From NCBI RefSeq assembly GCF_003121405.1, contig NZ_QBUY01000021.1, positions 37,583 to 101,582 on the forward strand: 64,000 bases of DNA, read 5' to 3'. The notes under the pieces are model-generated. The model saw nothing but the letters and a program-made list of their open reading frames with translations, did not search any database and had not been told where the DNA came from. This stretch comes from Paraburkholderia sp. C35 (GTDB lineage: Bacteria > Pseudomonadota > Gammaproteobacteria > Burkholderiales > Burkholderiaceae). The position numbers and the translations under genes were made by a program. Positions 43,182 to 51,439 of this stretch are shown piece after piece (position 1 is the first letter of the stretch; each line of letters opens with the position of its first letter).

Positions 43182-44297
43182 TTAGAACTTGTGGCGAATG
43201 CCTGCCACGGTCACGAACTGGCCTTGATTGCTCGACGGATTCGTGATGCCTTCCACCCACGCCTTCGCACCCGATGCGCGCTGATAGATGCCGTTCAGGT
43301 ACAGGTCGGTCGTCTTCGACAGGAAGTACTCGCCACCCAGCGCGACCTGGTTGTAGTGCGCATTGGTCGCCGACGCCGCCGTGCTGTTCTGCAGCGTGTA
43401 GATGTAGCCGAGCGTAAGCAGCGTCGCAGGCGTTGCCTGGTACTTCACCATCGCTTCGTAGTTCTGGAAGTGCATGCTGCCGCCCGCGATAATGTCGAAG
43501 TGCGAGTTCGTGTACAGCAGTGCCAGCGTCGCCGGGCCGATCGTGTAAGCACCGCCCGCGCCCCATACCTGGTTGCGCTTCACGTTGCTGATGATCGACG
43601 AGCTCGTGCTGTAGTAGTTGTCCGAAGGCGCTGCGCCCGTCGTGTTGGTCGCCGGCTGGTTGACGAGCGAGTAGGCGGCGTCGAGGCGCAGCGGACCGTT
43701 CACGTAGTCGGCACCGACGCTCCATGCGCGGTTGTTCGCGAAGTCGCCTGCTGTGTTCGAGAACGCGTACATCGCGTTCGCCGTGAAGCCGGCGATAGTC
43801 GGCGTCGTGTACTTCACCGCGTTGCTGGTGCGGTACGTGTTGTTCAGATCGTCGTTGTCGTAGATAGCATTGCCGTACTGGCTCAGCGCACCGACACCGT
43901 TGGCCTGCAGGTTCGACAGATAATCCTGCACGCTGTTGTACTGACGGCCCAGCGTGATCGTGCCGGCCTTGGCGTTTTGCAGCGCGACCCATGCGCTGCG
44001 GCCGAAGATGCGGCCGCCCTGACCTGCCGCGCCCGTTTCGAGGCTGAAGCCGTTTTCGAGGCGGAACAGCACCTTGTTGCCGCCGCCCAGGTCTTCCGTG
44101 CCGAGCAGGCCCCAGCGCGAGCCTTGCACATTGCCCTGCGTCGCCTGAATGTTGTGATCGCCCTTCTGGTTGTTCGTGTACGTGAAGCCCGCATCGACGA
44201 TGCCGTACAACGTGACGCTGCTCTGCGCGTGAGCCGCTTGCACTCCGAGTCCGGCAACAGCGACTGCGATGGCTGTGCGGGCAATATTCTTATACAT
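43182..44297 (-). CDS. Gram-negative trimeric porin (Burkholderia OmpC-like, Porin_4)
   Basis: Outer-membrane general porin of 371 residues. Signal peptide ends in GVQAAHA|QSSVTLYGIVDAGFTY, the hallmark start of beta-proteobacterial porins. Other family segments are SRWGLLGTEDLGGGNKVLFRLENGF, RIFGRSAWVALQNAKAGTITLGRQY and the C-terminal VAGIRHKF ending in Phe. GAGGAAA precedes the ATG at 44297. It likely lets the substrate of the adjacent GntP/PLP-enzyme pathway cross the outer membrane. Confidence 0.93.
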   Translation of the reverse strand: MYKNIARTAIAVAVAGLGVQAAHAQSSVTLYGIVDAGFTYTNNQKGDHNIQATQGNVQGSRWGLLGTEDLGGGNKVLFRLENGFSLETGAAGQGGRIFGRSAWVALQNAKAGTITLGRQYNSVQDYLSNLQANGVGALSQYGNAIYDNDDLNNTYRTSNAVKYTTPTIAGFTANAMYAFSNTAGDFANNRAWSVGADYVNGPLRLDAAYSLVNQPATNTTGAAPSDNYYSTSSSIISNVKRNQVWGAGGAYTIGPATLALLYTNSHFDIIAGGSMHFQNYEAMVKYQATPATLLTLGYIYTLQNSTAASATNAHYNQVALGGEYFLSKTTDLYLNGIYQRASGAKAWVEGITNPSSNQGQFVTVAGIRHKF

Positions 44298-44383
44298 CGT
44301 GGTTTCCTCTGGTTGAAGTAAAAGCCACTGGATGAATGGCTGCTCCAATGACTTCAGGTATCCTAAACAGACGTGACAAGGCA

Positions 44384-44401
44384 GCACCTTGAACAAGGTG
44401 C
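44384..44401. promoter_or_regulatory. 18-bp palindrome upstream of the porin gene
   Basis: GCACCTTG-AA-CAAGGTGC, perfect eight-base arms, about 90-105 bases upstream of the porin start in the 181-bp gap after the PLP-enzyme gene. Its compact symmetry suits an operator or upstream terminator; no T tract is evident. Confidence 0.4.
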
Positions 44402-44478
44402 ATCGGCCGCGATCGATCGTCGAGACCGTTAAAACGGGTAGTGAATCAGGTCAGTGCAGCCGGATCAGTTCGTATCGT

Positions 44479-45678
44479 TCAATCCGGCCAGTTGCGGCGC
44501 GCCGCAGTCTTGCGGGCATCGCGGGTGTGAAAAGGCGTGACGAGCGGTTCGGCTGACGCTTGCGCGCGCTCGAGTTCTGCCACGATCCGCGCCAGCACGA
44601 TGTGCTCTTCGCCGGCGTGCAGGTTGCACGGATCGAGGTAAAAAAAGTGGAGTTCGGCTTCGTGGTCGCGCACGATCACGGGCGCGTCATCGCCGCGGGG
44701 ATGCGCGAGCGCATCGGCGAGATCCCATGCGCTGATGCGCGCGGCTTTCGGATCGATCCGCAGTTTCAGACGGTCGAGCGGATTGCCCGTCGGATCGGCT
44801 TCGATCTCGGCCCAGACACCCGGCTGGCGATTCAACGTTTCGCGCCACAGCGTCAGGTAGCCGCGCTCCGTCGCGCGCACGGCAGCGTGATCGCGCGTAC
44901 GCCAGTTTTCGAGCGCGGCCATCGCGCCGACGATGACTTCCTTGCCGACCTTCATCCCGCGTCCGATGCCACCGTTCTGGAAATACGCGGCACGCACCAG
45001 CGCCTTTTTTCCCGCGACGATGCCCGCCGTCAGGCCGCCCAGAAACTTGTGCGCGGAATACAGCGCGAGATCGGCGCCCGCCGCGATGAAGCGCGTGAGG
45101 TCATACTCGGACGCCGCATCGACGATCACGGGCACGCCCTTCGCGTGCGCGACTTCGATAAATTCTTCGAGGGAAATCATGCCGTACTGCACGGTGTGAT
45201 GCGAGACGACATACAATGCGGCCGCGGTGCGCTCGTTGAGCGCCGCCGCCAGCTGATAGCCATGTGCCTCCGTCGCCGCGCCGACCGGCACGACGCGCGC
45301 GCCCGCGAGGCGAATCGCCTGATCGACGGGTGCGCCATAATTGACGAGGTGACCAGTCTGCACGACCACTTCGTTGCGCAGACCCGTGGTATCCGGCAGA
45401 CGTTCGATCAGACCGAGGTCGTCGCCCGTCATGGTGGCCGCGATGCTCAACGTGATCGCCGCCGAGCACGACGCCGTCACATAGCCGCTTTCGCTGCCGC
45501 ACGTTTGCGCGATCACGGCCGACGCCTTGCGCTGCAGATCGTCGATTTCGACGAACTGCGGCAGGATGTCCGCAACGGTGTCGATTATGGCTGCGCCGAC
45601 GCTGGACGCGCCGAGACTCGTCATCGTGCCCGAGACATTGATGACGGGGCGCAAGCCTAATCGAGAGCGGATGTCCAT
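44479..45678 (-). CDS. SelA-like PLP-dependent enzyme (amino-acid/amino-sugar-acid ammonia-lyase type)
   Basis: 399 residues, fold type I PLP enzyme related to selenocysteine synthase SelA and D-glucosaminate-6-phosphate ammonia-lyase DgaE. The start RLGLRPVINVSGTMTSLGAS is typical. VPVIVDAASEYDL provides the Asp (D187) that contacts the pyridine nitrogen, and LYSAHKFLGGLTAG holds the PLP lysine (K211). True SelA is unlikely: no selB or tRNA-Sec is near, and the N-terminal tRNA-binding domain is missing. The linked gene for RidA, which clears enamine/imine intermediates, favours a beta-elimination (dehydratase/ammonia-lyase) reaction. Divergent from iclR across a palindromic operator. Substrate not known. 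Confidence 0.82.
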   Translation of the reverse strand: MDIRSRLGLRPVINVSGTMTSLGASSVGAAIIDTVADILPQFVEIDDLQRKASAVIAQTCGSESGYVTASCSAAITLSIAATMTGDDLGLIERLPDTTGLRNEVVVQTGHLVNYGAPVDQAIRLAGARVVPVGAATEAHGYQLAAALNERTAAALYVVSHHTVQYGMISLEEFIEVAHAKGVPVIVDAASEYDLTRFIAAGADLALYSAHKFLGGLTAGIVAGKKALVRAAYFQNGGIGRGMKVGKEVIVGAMAALENWRTRDHAAVRATERGYLTLWRETLNRQPGVWAEIEADPTGNPLDRLKLRIDPKAARISAWDLADALAHPRGDDAPVIVRDHEAELHFFYLDPCNLHAGEEHIVLARIVAELERAQASAEPLVTPFHTRDARKTAARRNWPD

Positions 45679-45698
45679 GTCAGCATCTCCGGATCCGT

Positions 45699-45718
45699 TA
45701 TTCCTTAATTAAGGAATA
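45699..45718. promoter_or_regulatory. 20-bp perfect palindrome between the PLP-enzyme gene and iclR-type regulator
   Basis: TATTCCTTAATTAAGGAATA is fully symmetric, with TTCC...GGAA half-sites as in IclR/AllR-type operators. It sits 21 bases from the PLP-enzyme start and just upstream of the iclR -35 element, so one bound dimer could govern both directions. Confidence 0.65.
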
Positions 45719-45722
45719 TATG

Positions 45723-45752
45723 TTGTAATTGTGGATCAGTCTAACATACAAT
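45723..45752 (+). promoter_or_regulatory. Sigma70-type promoter of the iclR-type gene
   Basis: TTGTAA (45723-45728), 18 bases, TACAAT (45747-45752): 4/6 and 5/6 matches to consensus. It stands out because it is AT-rich. Start codon 46 bases downstream at 45798. Confidence 0.55.
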
Positions 45753-45797
45753 GTCCTTGCGTCAACTGGACAAAAACATCCGACTTCCGAGGACTAC

Positions 45798-46640
45798 ATG
45801 GCACGACCGTCCCGTTCCACCGCGGCAAATCCGACGCCCGACACCGCCGACGAAAGCCCGGTCGCAGAAGCGCCCCAGGCCGCTGCGCCGCGCACGCGCA
45901 CCAGCGCGCTCGATCGCGCGGTGCAGATTCTCGACGCGCTGCAGGAAGCGGGCACGCCCGCTACCGCCTATGAGATCGCGCATCGCGTGAACGCGCCGCT
46001 GTCGACGGTCTATTCGATCATCAACGACATGGTCGAGAAGAACCTCCTCTCACGCGCGGCGGACGGCGCGATCTGGCTCGGCTCGCGGCTCTATGGTTAC
46101 GGGCTGACGTACGCGAGTTCGCTCGACTATCTCGCGGTGGCGAACGAAGAGATGCAACGCCTCTCCGAGGATGTCGAAGAAACGGTGCAGGTGTGTGGAC
46201 TCGAAGAAGGCATGATGGTCGTGCTGCAAATGGCGGAAGGCCCGGGCCATTTCCGCGTGACGTCGCGCGTGGGCAGCCGCGTGCCCGTCAACTGGACGGC
46301 GTCGGGACGGCTGCTGGCAGGACATCTGTCTGCCTCGGAATGCACTGCGTTTTTCAGGCAATACGCGCAGCCCTCGCCCACTGGTCGCGCCGAAACGCGG
46401 CCCGACGTGCTGGCGAACAACGCGCGGCAGGCGCTCAGTGAACGCCTGTCGATCCAGATCGGCGAATCGGATGCGTCCGTGGCGTGCCTCGCCGCGCCCG
46501 TGATGAACCGTGCAGGCGCCTGCGTGTTCACCATTTCGATCGTGATGCCGGAGGCGAAAGCGGCACACGGCACCGGGCGTTACGCGGACGCGGTGCAGAG
46601 CGTCGCGGCACGCATCGAAACACGCCTTGGCTGGCGCTAG
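45798..46640 (+). CDS. IclR-family transcriptional regulator
   Basis: 280 residues: a Ala/Pro-rich N-terminal tail (~40 residues), winged helix-turn-helix (SALDRAVQILDALQEAGTPATAYEIAHRVNAPLSTVYSIINDMVEKNLLSR, about 40-95) and the C-terminal effector-binding IclR domain (VNWTASGRLLAGHLS, CLAAPVMNRAGACVFTISIVMPE). Start at MARPSR with GAGGA upstream; the frame is open 23 codons further but through the promoter. Divergent from the PLP enzyme and followed by RidA, so it probably controls the whole GntP/porin/PLP-enzyme/RidA cluster through the palindrome at 45699-45718. Confidence 0.9.
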   Translation: MARPSRSTAANPTPDTADESPVAEAPQAAAPRTRTSALDRAVQILDALQEAGTPATAYEIAHRVNAPLSTVYSIINDMVEKNLLSRAADGAIWLGSRLYGYGLTYASSLDYLAVANEEMQRLSEDVEETVQVCGLEEGMMVVLQMAEGPGHFRVTSRVGSRVPVNWTASGRLLAGHLSASECTAFFRQYAQPSPTGRAETRPDVLANNARQALSERLSIQIGESDASVACLAAPVMNRAGACVFTISIVMPEAKAAHGTGRYADAVQSVAARIETRLGWR

Positions 46641-46704
46641 CGTCCATCACGCCACACACCGCGTTGAACCTCATTCAAGAACCCTTTCGCTATCCGACTT
46701 GCCG

Positions 46705-47166
46705 ATGAACTGTTATGACCGGCTGCGTGCACGCGGCCTGACGCTTCCCACCGTGCCGACGCCCATCGGCAACTTCATGCACTGCACGCGCGAAGGTAAT
46801 CTTCTCTTTCTGTCCGGCCAGGGTCCGCTCGACGAATCGGGCAAGCTGATGACGGGCAAGGTCGGTGCAACAGTCACGACCGATGAAGCCTATCGCCATG
46901 CGCAACTGGTCGGCCTGAACCTGCTCGCGGTGCTGCATGGCGAACTCGGCGATCTGCAGCGCGTGCGGCGCGTCGTGAAGCTGCTGGGCATGGTCAATGC
47001 GACGTCCGAGTTTGCCGAGCATCCGCGGGTGATCAACGGCTGCTCGGATCTGTTCATCGACGTATTCGGCGACGCTGGGCGGCACTCGCGTTCAGCCGTC
47101 GGCGTGGGGTCGCTGCCGAACAACATCACGGTGGAGATCGAGGCGATCGTCGCCGTGCAAGACTGA
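46705..47166 (+). CDS. RidA/YjgF-family enamine/imine deaminase
   Basis: 153 residues, trimeric chorismate-mutase-like fold. Family segments: GNLLFLSGQGPLDESGKL, AYRHAQLVGLNLLAVLHGELGDLQRVRRVVKLLGMVNAT and the C-terminal RSAVGVGSLPNNITVEIEAIVAV. RidA proteins hydrolyse reactive 2-aminoacrylate-like enamines released by PLP dehydratases, which fits the SelA-like enzyme of the same cluster. It is of the longer RidA subgroup often tied to catabolic operons. It follows iclR by 64 bases on the same strand and converges on the GntR-type gene. Confidence 0.87.
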   Translation: MNCYDRLRARGLTLPTVPTPIGNFMHCTREGNLLFLSGQGPLDESGKLMTGKVGATVTTDEAYRHAQLVGLNLLAVLHGELGDLQRVRRVVKLLGMVNATSEFAEHPRVINGCSDLFIDVFGDAGRHSRSAVGVGSLPNNITVEIEAIVAVQD

Positions 47167-47199
47167 CGCGTAGTGACACAAACGTGCGCTCAGGTCACG

Positions 47200-47955
47200 T
47201 CAGGTGACAAAAGGCAGCTTGCTATCGCGTGCTGCGGCGAGCATCGACAACGTGATCTTGCGCACTTCCAGCTTGCTTTGCGTGATATGCGCGCGCAGCA
47301 GGATGGTCGCTTCGGCGAGCTTGCCGCGATCGATCAGGTTGAGCATGGTCGAATGCTCATCGTAGGTTGCACTGGTGCGATGCGGCTTGAGAAAGTCCAG
47401 ACGCCGCACAATGCGGATACGTTCGGTCACGTCGTTATGCACGCGCAACATTTCCGCGTTGCCCGTCGCGGCAACCAGCCCGCGATGGAAGTTCTCGTCC
47501 ATGCCGAACATGACGATCGGCTCGCTCTCACGCGTTTCCGTCGCTACACACCACACGGCCTTCATCTCGTCGATCCCGGCATGCGGCGGCGGCGAAACCG
47601 CGATCCGTTCGATGGACGCGAGTTCGAGCACGATGCGCAGATCGTAGAGTTGATCGAGTTGTTCGAAATTGATTTCGGAGACTTTCCAGCCGCGCCGGAA
47701 TCCCACTTCCAGATAGCCTTCGCGTAACAGACGGAACAGCGCATCGCGCATTGGCGTGCGCGACACGCCGTAGTGCTGCGCAATATCCGTTTCCGAAAAG
47801 CGATCGCCGGGAAACAGCCGGAAGTTGAAGATGTCCTGCTTCAATAGCTGATAAACCTGCTCAGCGAGCGGATTCGCGCTGTACACCGTCTTCGTGGCAA
47901 CTTCCTCGGACGTGTCTTCCATTGGCGTGATGAGTGTCATATTGGCCTGAGCCAT
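47200..47955 (-). CDS. GntR-family (FadR/FCD) transcriptional regulator
   Basis: 251 residues. The N-terminal winged helix is LAEQVYQLLKQDIFNFRLFPGDRFSETDIAQHYGVSRTPMRDALFRLLREGYLEV (~30-85, key residues SRTPMRDAL). The C-terminal all-helical FCD ligand domain (DLRIVLELASIERIA, NFHRGLVAATGN, EHSTMLNLIDRGKLAEATILLRAHI) has the His/Asp positions that bind a metal in this family. Last gene of the nine-gene operon, 41 bases after the AtzH-like gene. It likely regulates that operon; a near-palindrome of the usual FCD type lies just upstream of the first gene (56540-56551). Confidence 0.9.
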   Translation of the reverse strand: MAQANMTLITPMEDTSEEVATKTVYSANPLAEQVYQLLKQDIFNFRLFPGDRFSETDIAQHYGVSRTPMRDALFRLLREGYLEVGFRRGWKVSEINFEQLDQLYDLRIVLELASIERIAVSPPPHAGIDEMKAVWCVATETRESEPIVMFGMDENFHRGLVAATGNAEMLRVHNDVTERIRIVRRLDFLKPHRTSATYDEHSTMLNLIDRGKLAEATILLRAHITQSKLEVRKITLSMLAAARDSKLPFVT

Positions 47956-47996
47956 TGGGCGAAAACAAAGCGAAGCGTCATGCCATTATCCGCCCT

Positions 47997-48401
47997 TCAG
48001 GGCGCCTCGATCAGACTCACATGCGCGGCCACGACAACCCAGCCGCCGCATAACGCGTCTTTCGTGCCCATGCGCGCCCACGTCTGCATCTGGCGTCCGA
48101 TAAGCGGCGTTGCGTCGCTGGTGAACTCGGTGCTCACGGTAGCGAAGTCGTCGCCGAATGTAGTGATCACCGTGCGATGCAGACGGCGGCTCTTCGGCAC
48201 AGGCGCACAGGTCGCGCGCCATGCGCAGATCGACGCATTGCCATGCTGTATCTCCGCGATGCCGTAGCGCACGGTCTGCGCGGTGTCCCAGAACAACGCG
48301 TTCATCGTGTCGATGTCGTTGCCTACCAAAGCGCGCTCATAAATCTCGAACGCGTTCGCTACTTCCGCGACGATTTCTGCGCGATTGACTTCACACGTCA
48401 T
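47997..48401 (-). CDS. AtzH/HpxZ-family protein (DUF3225), candidate 1-carboxybiuret decarboxylase
   Basis: 134 residues with an NTF2/SnoaL-like cone fold. Recognisable segments are EIVAEVANAFEIYERALVGNDIDTMNALFWD, VRYGIAEIQHGNASICAWRA and IGRQMQTWARM, characteristic of HpxZ/AtzH. AtzH of the cyanuric-acid pathway decarboxylates 1-carboxybiuret to biuret; HpxZ is an accessory of oxalurate catabolism. No HpxW, AtzE or AtzG is here, while biuret hydrolase and allophanate hydrolase are, so the AtzH reaction fits better. Its ATG overlaps the stop of the upstream isochorismatase-like gene (ATGA), coupling it to the enzyme that would make its substrate. Confidence 0.8.
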   Translation of the reverse strand: MTCEVNRAEIVAEVANAFEIYERALVGNDIDTMNALFWDTAQTVRYGIAEIQHGNASICAWRATCAPVPKSRRLHRTVITTFGDDFATVSTEFTSDATPLIGRQMQTWARMGTKDALCGGWVVVAAHVSLIEAP

Positions 48402-49081
48402 GCAGTGACCTCCAGCAGATCGGCGAGCATCGCAGTCCAACCGACGATGCCACCTTGCGAACGGATCATCTCGATCGTCGCGGTCTTGAACGCGGGGATA
48501 TAGCTCGCCGTCGCGTCTTCGATCAGCAGACATTCATAGCCACGGTCGTTGGCTTCGCGCATGGTCGTCTGCACGCAGACTTCCGTTGTCACGCCTGCAA
48601 ACACGAGATGCGTGACCGAACGCATCGCCAGTTCTTCGCCGAGGCGTGTCGCATAGAACGCGCCTTTACCCGGCTTGTCGATGACGATCTCGCCCGCGAT
48701 GGGCGCGAGTTCATCGACGATTGCATTGCCAGGCTCGCCGCGCACGAGGATGCGGCCCATCGGTCCGACGTCGCCGATGCGCGCATTCGGCTTGCCGCGC
48801 AGTCGCTTCGCAGGCGGACAATCGGACAGATCGGGCGCATGCGACTCGCGCGTATGCACCACGTGCCACCCCTGCTCACGTGCAAACGACAGCAGCTTCG
48901 CCACATCGGGCACGATGCCCGCCAGCAGCGACACGTCGTTGCCGAGTGCCTCGCCGAATCCTCCCGGTTCGATAAAGTCGCGCTGCATGTCGATCACGAC
49001 GAGCGCGGTATGTGCAGGCTCGAACGTGAACGGCGACGGTTGCGCGCGAACGGTGTGTGTCTGGTTGGGTATCGCATTCAT
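48398..49081 (-). CDS. Isochorismatase-fold cysteine hydrolase, candidate triuret hydrolase (TrtA-like)
   Basis: 227 residues of the cysteine-hydrolase superfamily. Catalytic triad by alignment to biuret hydrolase: D31 (VVIDMQRDF), K136 (VIDKPGKG) and C169 (GVTTEVCVQTTMREAND), with the cis-peptide Gly-Val-Thr-Thr before the Cys. It is clearly related to, but distinct from, the second such enzyme of the operon (50704-51396). Triuret and biuret hydrolases are the two members of this superfamily known to feed allophanate hydrolase. Because the other copy looks like BiuH and this one is coupled to an AtzH-like gene, triuret hydrolase is the best guess. A role on another ureide or amide is possible. 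AGGAG precedes the start. Confidence 0.75.
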   Translation of the reverse strand: MNAIPNQTHTVRAQPSPFTFEPAHTALVVIDMQRDFIEPGGFGEALGNDVSLLAGIVPDVAKLLSFAREQGWHVVHTRESHAPDLSDCPPAKRLRGKPNARIGDVGPMGRILVRGEPGNAIVDELAPIAGEIVIDKPGKGAFYATRLGEELAMRSVTHLVFAGVTTEVCVQTTMREANDRGYECLLIEDATASYIPAFKTATIEMIRSQGGIVGWTAMLADLLEVTA

Positions 49082-49084
49082 GCA

Positions 49085-50701
49085 TCAGGCTCCTGCCAGA
49101 ACGGCGGACGCATCGGCATGTTTATCGTCCGCTTCGCTGTGTCCCGCCATATGCCGGCCCAGCACCACGCGGTCCGCGCTGTGCGCCGGCGTTTCGAATA
49201 CCAGCCGCCCTTCGGCGATTACGGCGATGCGGTCCGCGAGTTCGAGCAGTTCGTCGAGATCTTCGCTGACCAGCAGCACGGCCGCGCCCGCATCGCGCGC
49301 GGCGACGATCCGCGCATGAATGTCCGCGACCGATGCAAAATCCAGCCCAAACACAGGATTCGCGACGATCAGTACATCCACGTCCTGACCCAGTTCACGC
49401 GCCAGCACCGCACGCTGCACATTACCACCGGACAAGGTGCCGATTGCACGATCCGGCGCGGGCGGCCGCACATTGAACTCACCGATCAGCTGCTTAGCCC
49501 GCTCGCGCAACGCGCGGCGATCGAGCCGCCAGCCACTGCGCCGCATCGGCGCACGGTCGAAGTTGCGCAGCGCGAGATTCTCCGCAATGCTCATGCCCGC
49601 CACGCACGCATTGCGCAGCGGTTCTTCCGGCAACGCAAACAGACGCAGGCGGCGCATCTCTTCGCGCGTCGCGCCGTACGGTTGACCCTTCACCTGCATT
49701 TCGCCCGACTGTGCACGGCGCTGCCCGACCAGCGCTTCGATCAGTTCCTTCTGACCATTGCCCGACACGCCCGCGAGACCGAGTATCTCGCCCGCGCGCA
49801 CGGTCAACGACACGTCGCGCACGGCAGGATGGCCACGGTCATCGACCACGTTCAACTTCGATAGCGACAGCCGCGCGGCTGCGTCCGCTGCAACCGGCTT
49901 GCGTGCGGGACGGGTTGCTTCGATGCCTGCTACTGCGCGCGCATCGGGCGTGACTTCCGCGCCCATCATCCACGCGGCGAGACTGTCGCGATCCGTGTCC
50001 GCGACAGCGCACGAACCGACACGGCGGCCTTTGCGCAGCACGGTCACATCGTCGGCATAGGCCATCACCTCGCGGAACTTGTGCGTGATCATCAGCACGG
50101 TCAATTCACCGTTCGACGTGAGCGAGCGCATCAGCCCGAGCACTTCGTCCGCTTCCTGCGGCGTGAGCACGGAAGTCGGTTCGTCGAGAATCAGGAAACG
50201 CTGACGCAGATACAACTGCTTGAGAATCTCGAGCTTCTGCTTCTCGCCCGCTGCGAGTCCCGTAATGGGCGCATCCAGCGGCAAGCGAAACGGCATGCGC
50301 TGCATGAATTCGGCAAGCGCTGCGCGCTCGGCACGCCAGTCGATCTTCCACGGCAAGCGGCCACGCGCGAGCAACAGATTCTCTTCGACCGACAAGCCCG
50401 GCGCGAGCGTGAAATGCTGATACACCATGCCGATGCCGAGCGCCTGCGCATCGCGCGGCGAAGCGATGCGCACCTGGCGCATATCCGCGATGATCTCGCC
50501 GTGATCGAGCACGCCGTAGCCGACCAGCCCTTTCACGAGCGTGCTCTTGCCTGCGCCGTTTTCGCCGAGCAACGCGTGGATCGTGCCCGGCGCAACCTTC
50601 AGCGAGACATCCTGCAGCGCGCGAAATGCGCCAAACGATTTGCTTGCGCCGAGCACTTCGAGGCCCAGCGCCCGGCGCGTCCCATCGGGTGCGGTCGACA
50701 T
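49085..50701 (-). CDS. BMP-type ABC importer ATPase (two NBDs, sugar/nucleoside type)
   Basis: 538 residues with two fused ATPase domains, as in RbsA/nucleoside importers. First: Walker A GENGAGKSTL (~46-55), signature AAGEKQKLEIL, Walker B LILDEPTSVLTP. Second: degenerate Walker A GVSGNGQKEL, signature LSGGNVQRAVLARE, degenerate Walker B LIVANPVFGLD, the normal asymmetry of this class. Start at MSTAPDG, 2 bases after the biuH stop. It partners the permeases at 51440-53498 and the BMP binding protein at 53554-54654. Uptake of biuret/triuret or a related ureide is inferred. Confidence 0.92.
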   Translation of the reverse strand: MSTAPDGTRRALGLEVLGASKSFGAFRALQDVSLKVAPGTIHALLGENGAGKSTLVKGLVGYGVLDHGEIIADMRQVRIASPRDAQALGIGMVYQHFTLAPGLSVEENLLLARGRLPWKIDWRAERAALAEFMQRMPFRLPLDAPITGLAAGEKQKLEILKQLYLRQRFLILDEPTSVLTPQEADEVLGLMRSLTSNGELTVLMITHKFREVMAYADDVTVLRKGRRVGSCAVADTDRDSLAAWMMGAEVTPDARAVAGIEATRPARKPVAADAAARLSLSKLNVVDDRGHPAVRDVSLTVRAGEILGLAGVSGNGQKELIEALVGQRRAQSGEMQVKGQPYGATREEMRRLRLFALPEEPLRNACVAGMSIAENLALRNFDRAPMRRSGWRLDRRALRERAKQLIGEFNVRPPAPDRAIGTLSGGNVQRAVLARELGQDVDVLIVANPVFGLDFASVADIHARIVAARDAGAAVLLVSEDLDELLELADRIAVIAEGRLVFETPAHSADRVVLGRHMAGHSEADDKHADASAVLAGA

Positions 50702-50703
50702 GA

Positions 50704-51396
50704 TCAACGCTCCAGCGTCGCGAGCAGTGCAGCCGAATCCGACACCGTGCCGAACACGCCGCCTTGCATCAGGATCATATTGAGCGCGGCGTCGTGATTG
50801 CCTTTGTCGGTCGCGCCGCAGCAGTCGGACAACACCGTGCACTCGAAGCCGCGGTCGTTGGCTTCGCGCATCGTCGTGTGGACGCAGACATCGGTGGTGA
50901 TGCCCGTCAGCACGATGTTCGTGATGCCGCGCGTGCGCAGGACCATCTCGAGATCCGTCGCACAGAACGAGCCTTTGCCTGGTTTATCGATGATGATTTC
51001 GCCCGGCAGCGGCGCGAGGTCGTCGATGATTTCCCAGCCCGGCTCGCCGCGCACGAGGATTTTTCCGCACGGGCCGTCGTCGCCGATGCCGATGCCGTCG
51101 GTGCCGGCCTGACGGCTGCGCCAGCGCTTGTTGGCGGGCAGATCCGACAGGTCGGGGCGATGACCTTCGCGTGTATGGATGATCGTGAAGCCCTGTTCGC
51201 GCATCGCAGCCAGCACGCGCTGGATCGGCTCGATGGGCGCGCGCGTCATCGACAGGTCATAGCCCATCTTGTCGACATAGCCGCCGATGCCGCAGAAATC
51301 CGTCTGCATGTCGATGATGATGAGGGCTGTATTGTCGGGGCGCAGCGAGCCGTCATAAGGCCACGGATAGGGCCGGGCTTCGATATAGCGGGTCAT
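50704..51396 (-). CDS. biuH: Biuret hydrolase (biuret amidohydrolase)
   Basis: Converts biuret to allophanate and ammonia; 230 residues, isochorismatase-fold cysteine hydrolase. Triad D29 (IIIDMQTDF), K138 (IIDKPGKG), C171 (GITTDVCVHTTMREAND). The N-terminal RPYPWPYDGSLRPDNTALI and the stretch GGYVDKMGYDL...APIEPIQRVLAAM closely match the characterised Rhizobium leguminosarum BiuH as I remember it, including the conserved FCATDLE and CCGATD segments. Start at MTRYIEA (GAGAGA upstream); an upstream in-frame ATG at 51423 would add nine residues. It lies within the ABC transporter genes, between permease and ATPase. Confidence 0.85.
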   Translation of the reverse strand: MTRYIEARPYPWPYDGSLRPDNTALIIIDMQTDFCGIGGYVDKMGYDLSMTRAPIEPIQRVLAAMREQGFTIIHTREGHRPDLSDLPANKRWRSRQAGTDGIGIGDDGPCGKILVRGEPGWEIIDDLAPLPGEIIIDKPGKGSFCATDLEMVLRTRGITNIVLTGITTDVCVHTTMREANDRGFECTVLSDCCGATDKGNHDAALNMILMQGGVFGTVSDSAALLATLER

Positions 51397-51439
51397 GTGT
51401 GTCTCTCTCGAATCGGATGGCAAGTAAGGACGTGCTGGT

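Noticed and set aside
44479..45678. True selenocysteine synthase SelA
   Set aside because: Shorter than SelA, lacking the N-terminal tRNA-binding region, with no selB or tRNA-Sec and in a transporter/RidA context.
47997..48401. HpxZ role in oxalurate catabolism
   Set aside because: No oxamate hydrolase HpxW or AtzE/AtzG-like HpxY/HpxX is nearby; biuret and allophanate hydrolases are, so the AtzH-type function fits better.
48455..49864. 469-residue plus-strand frame opposite the isochorismatase and ATPase genes
   Set aside because: Shadow frame; both minus-strand genes have intact catalytic motifs.
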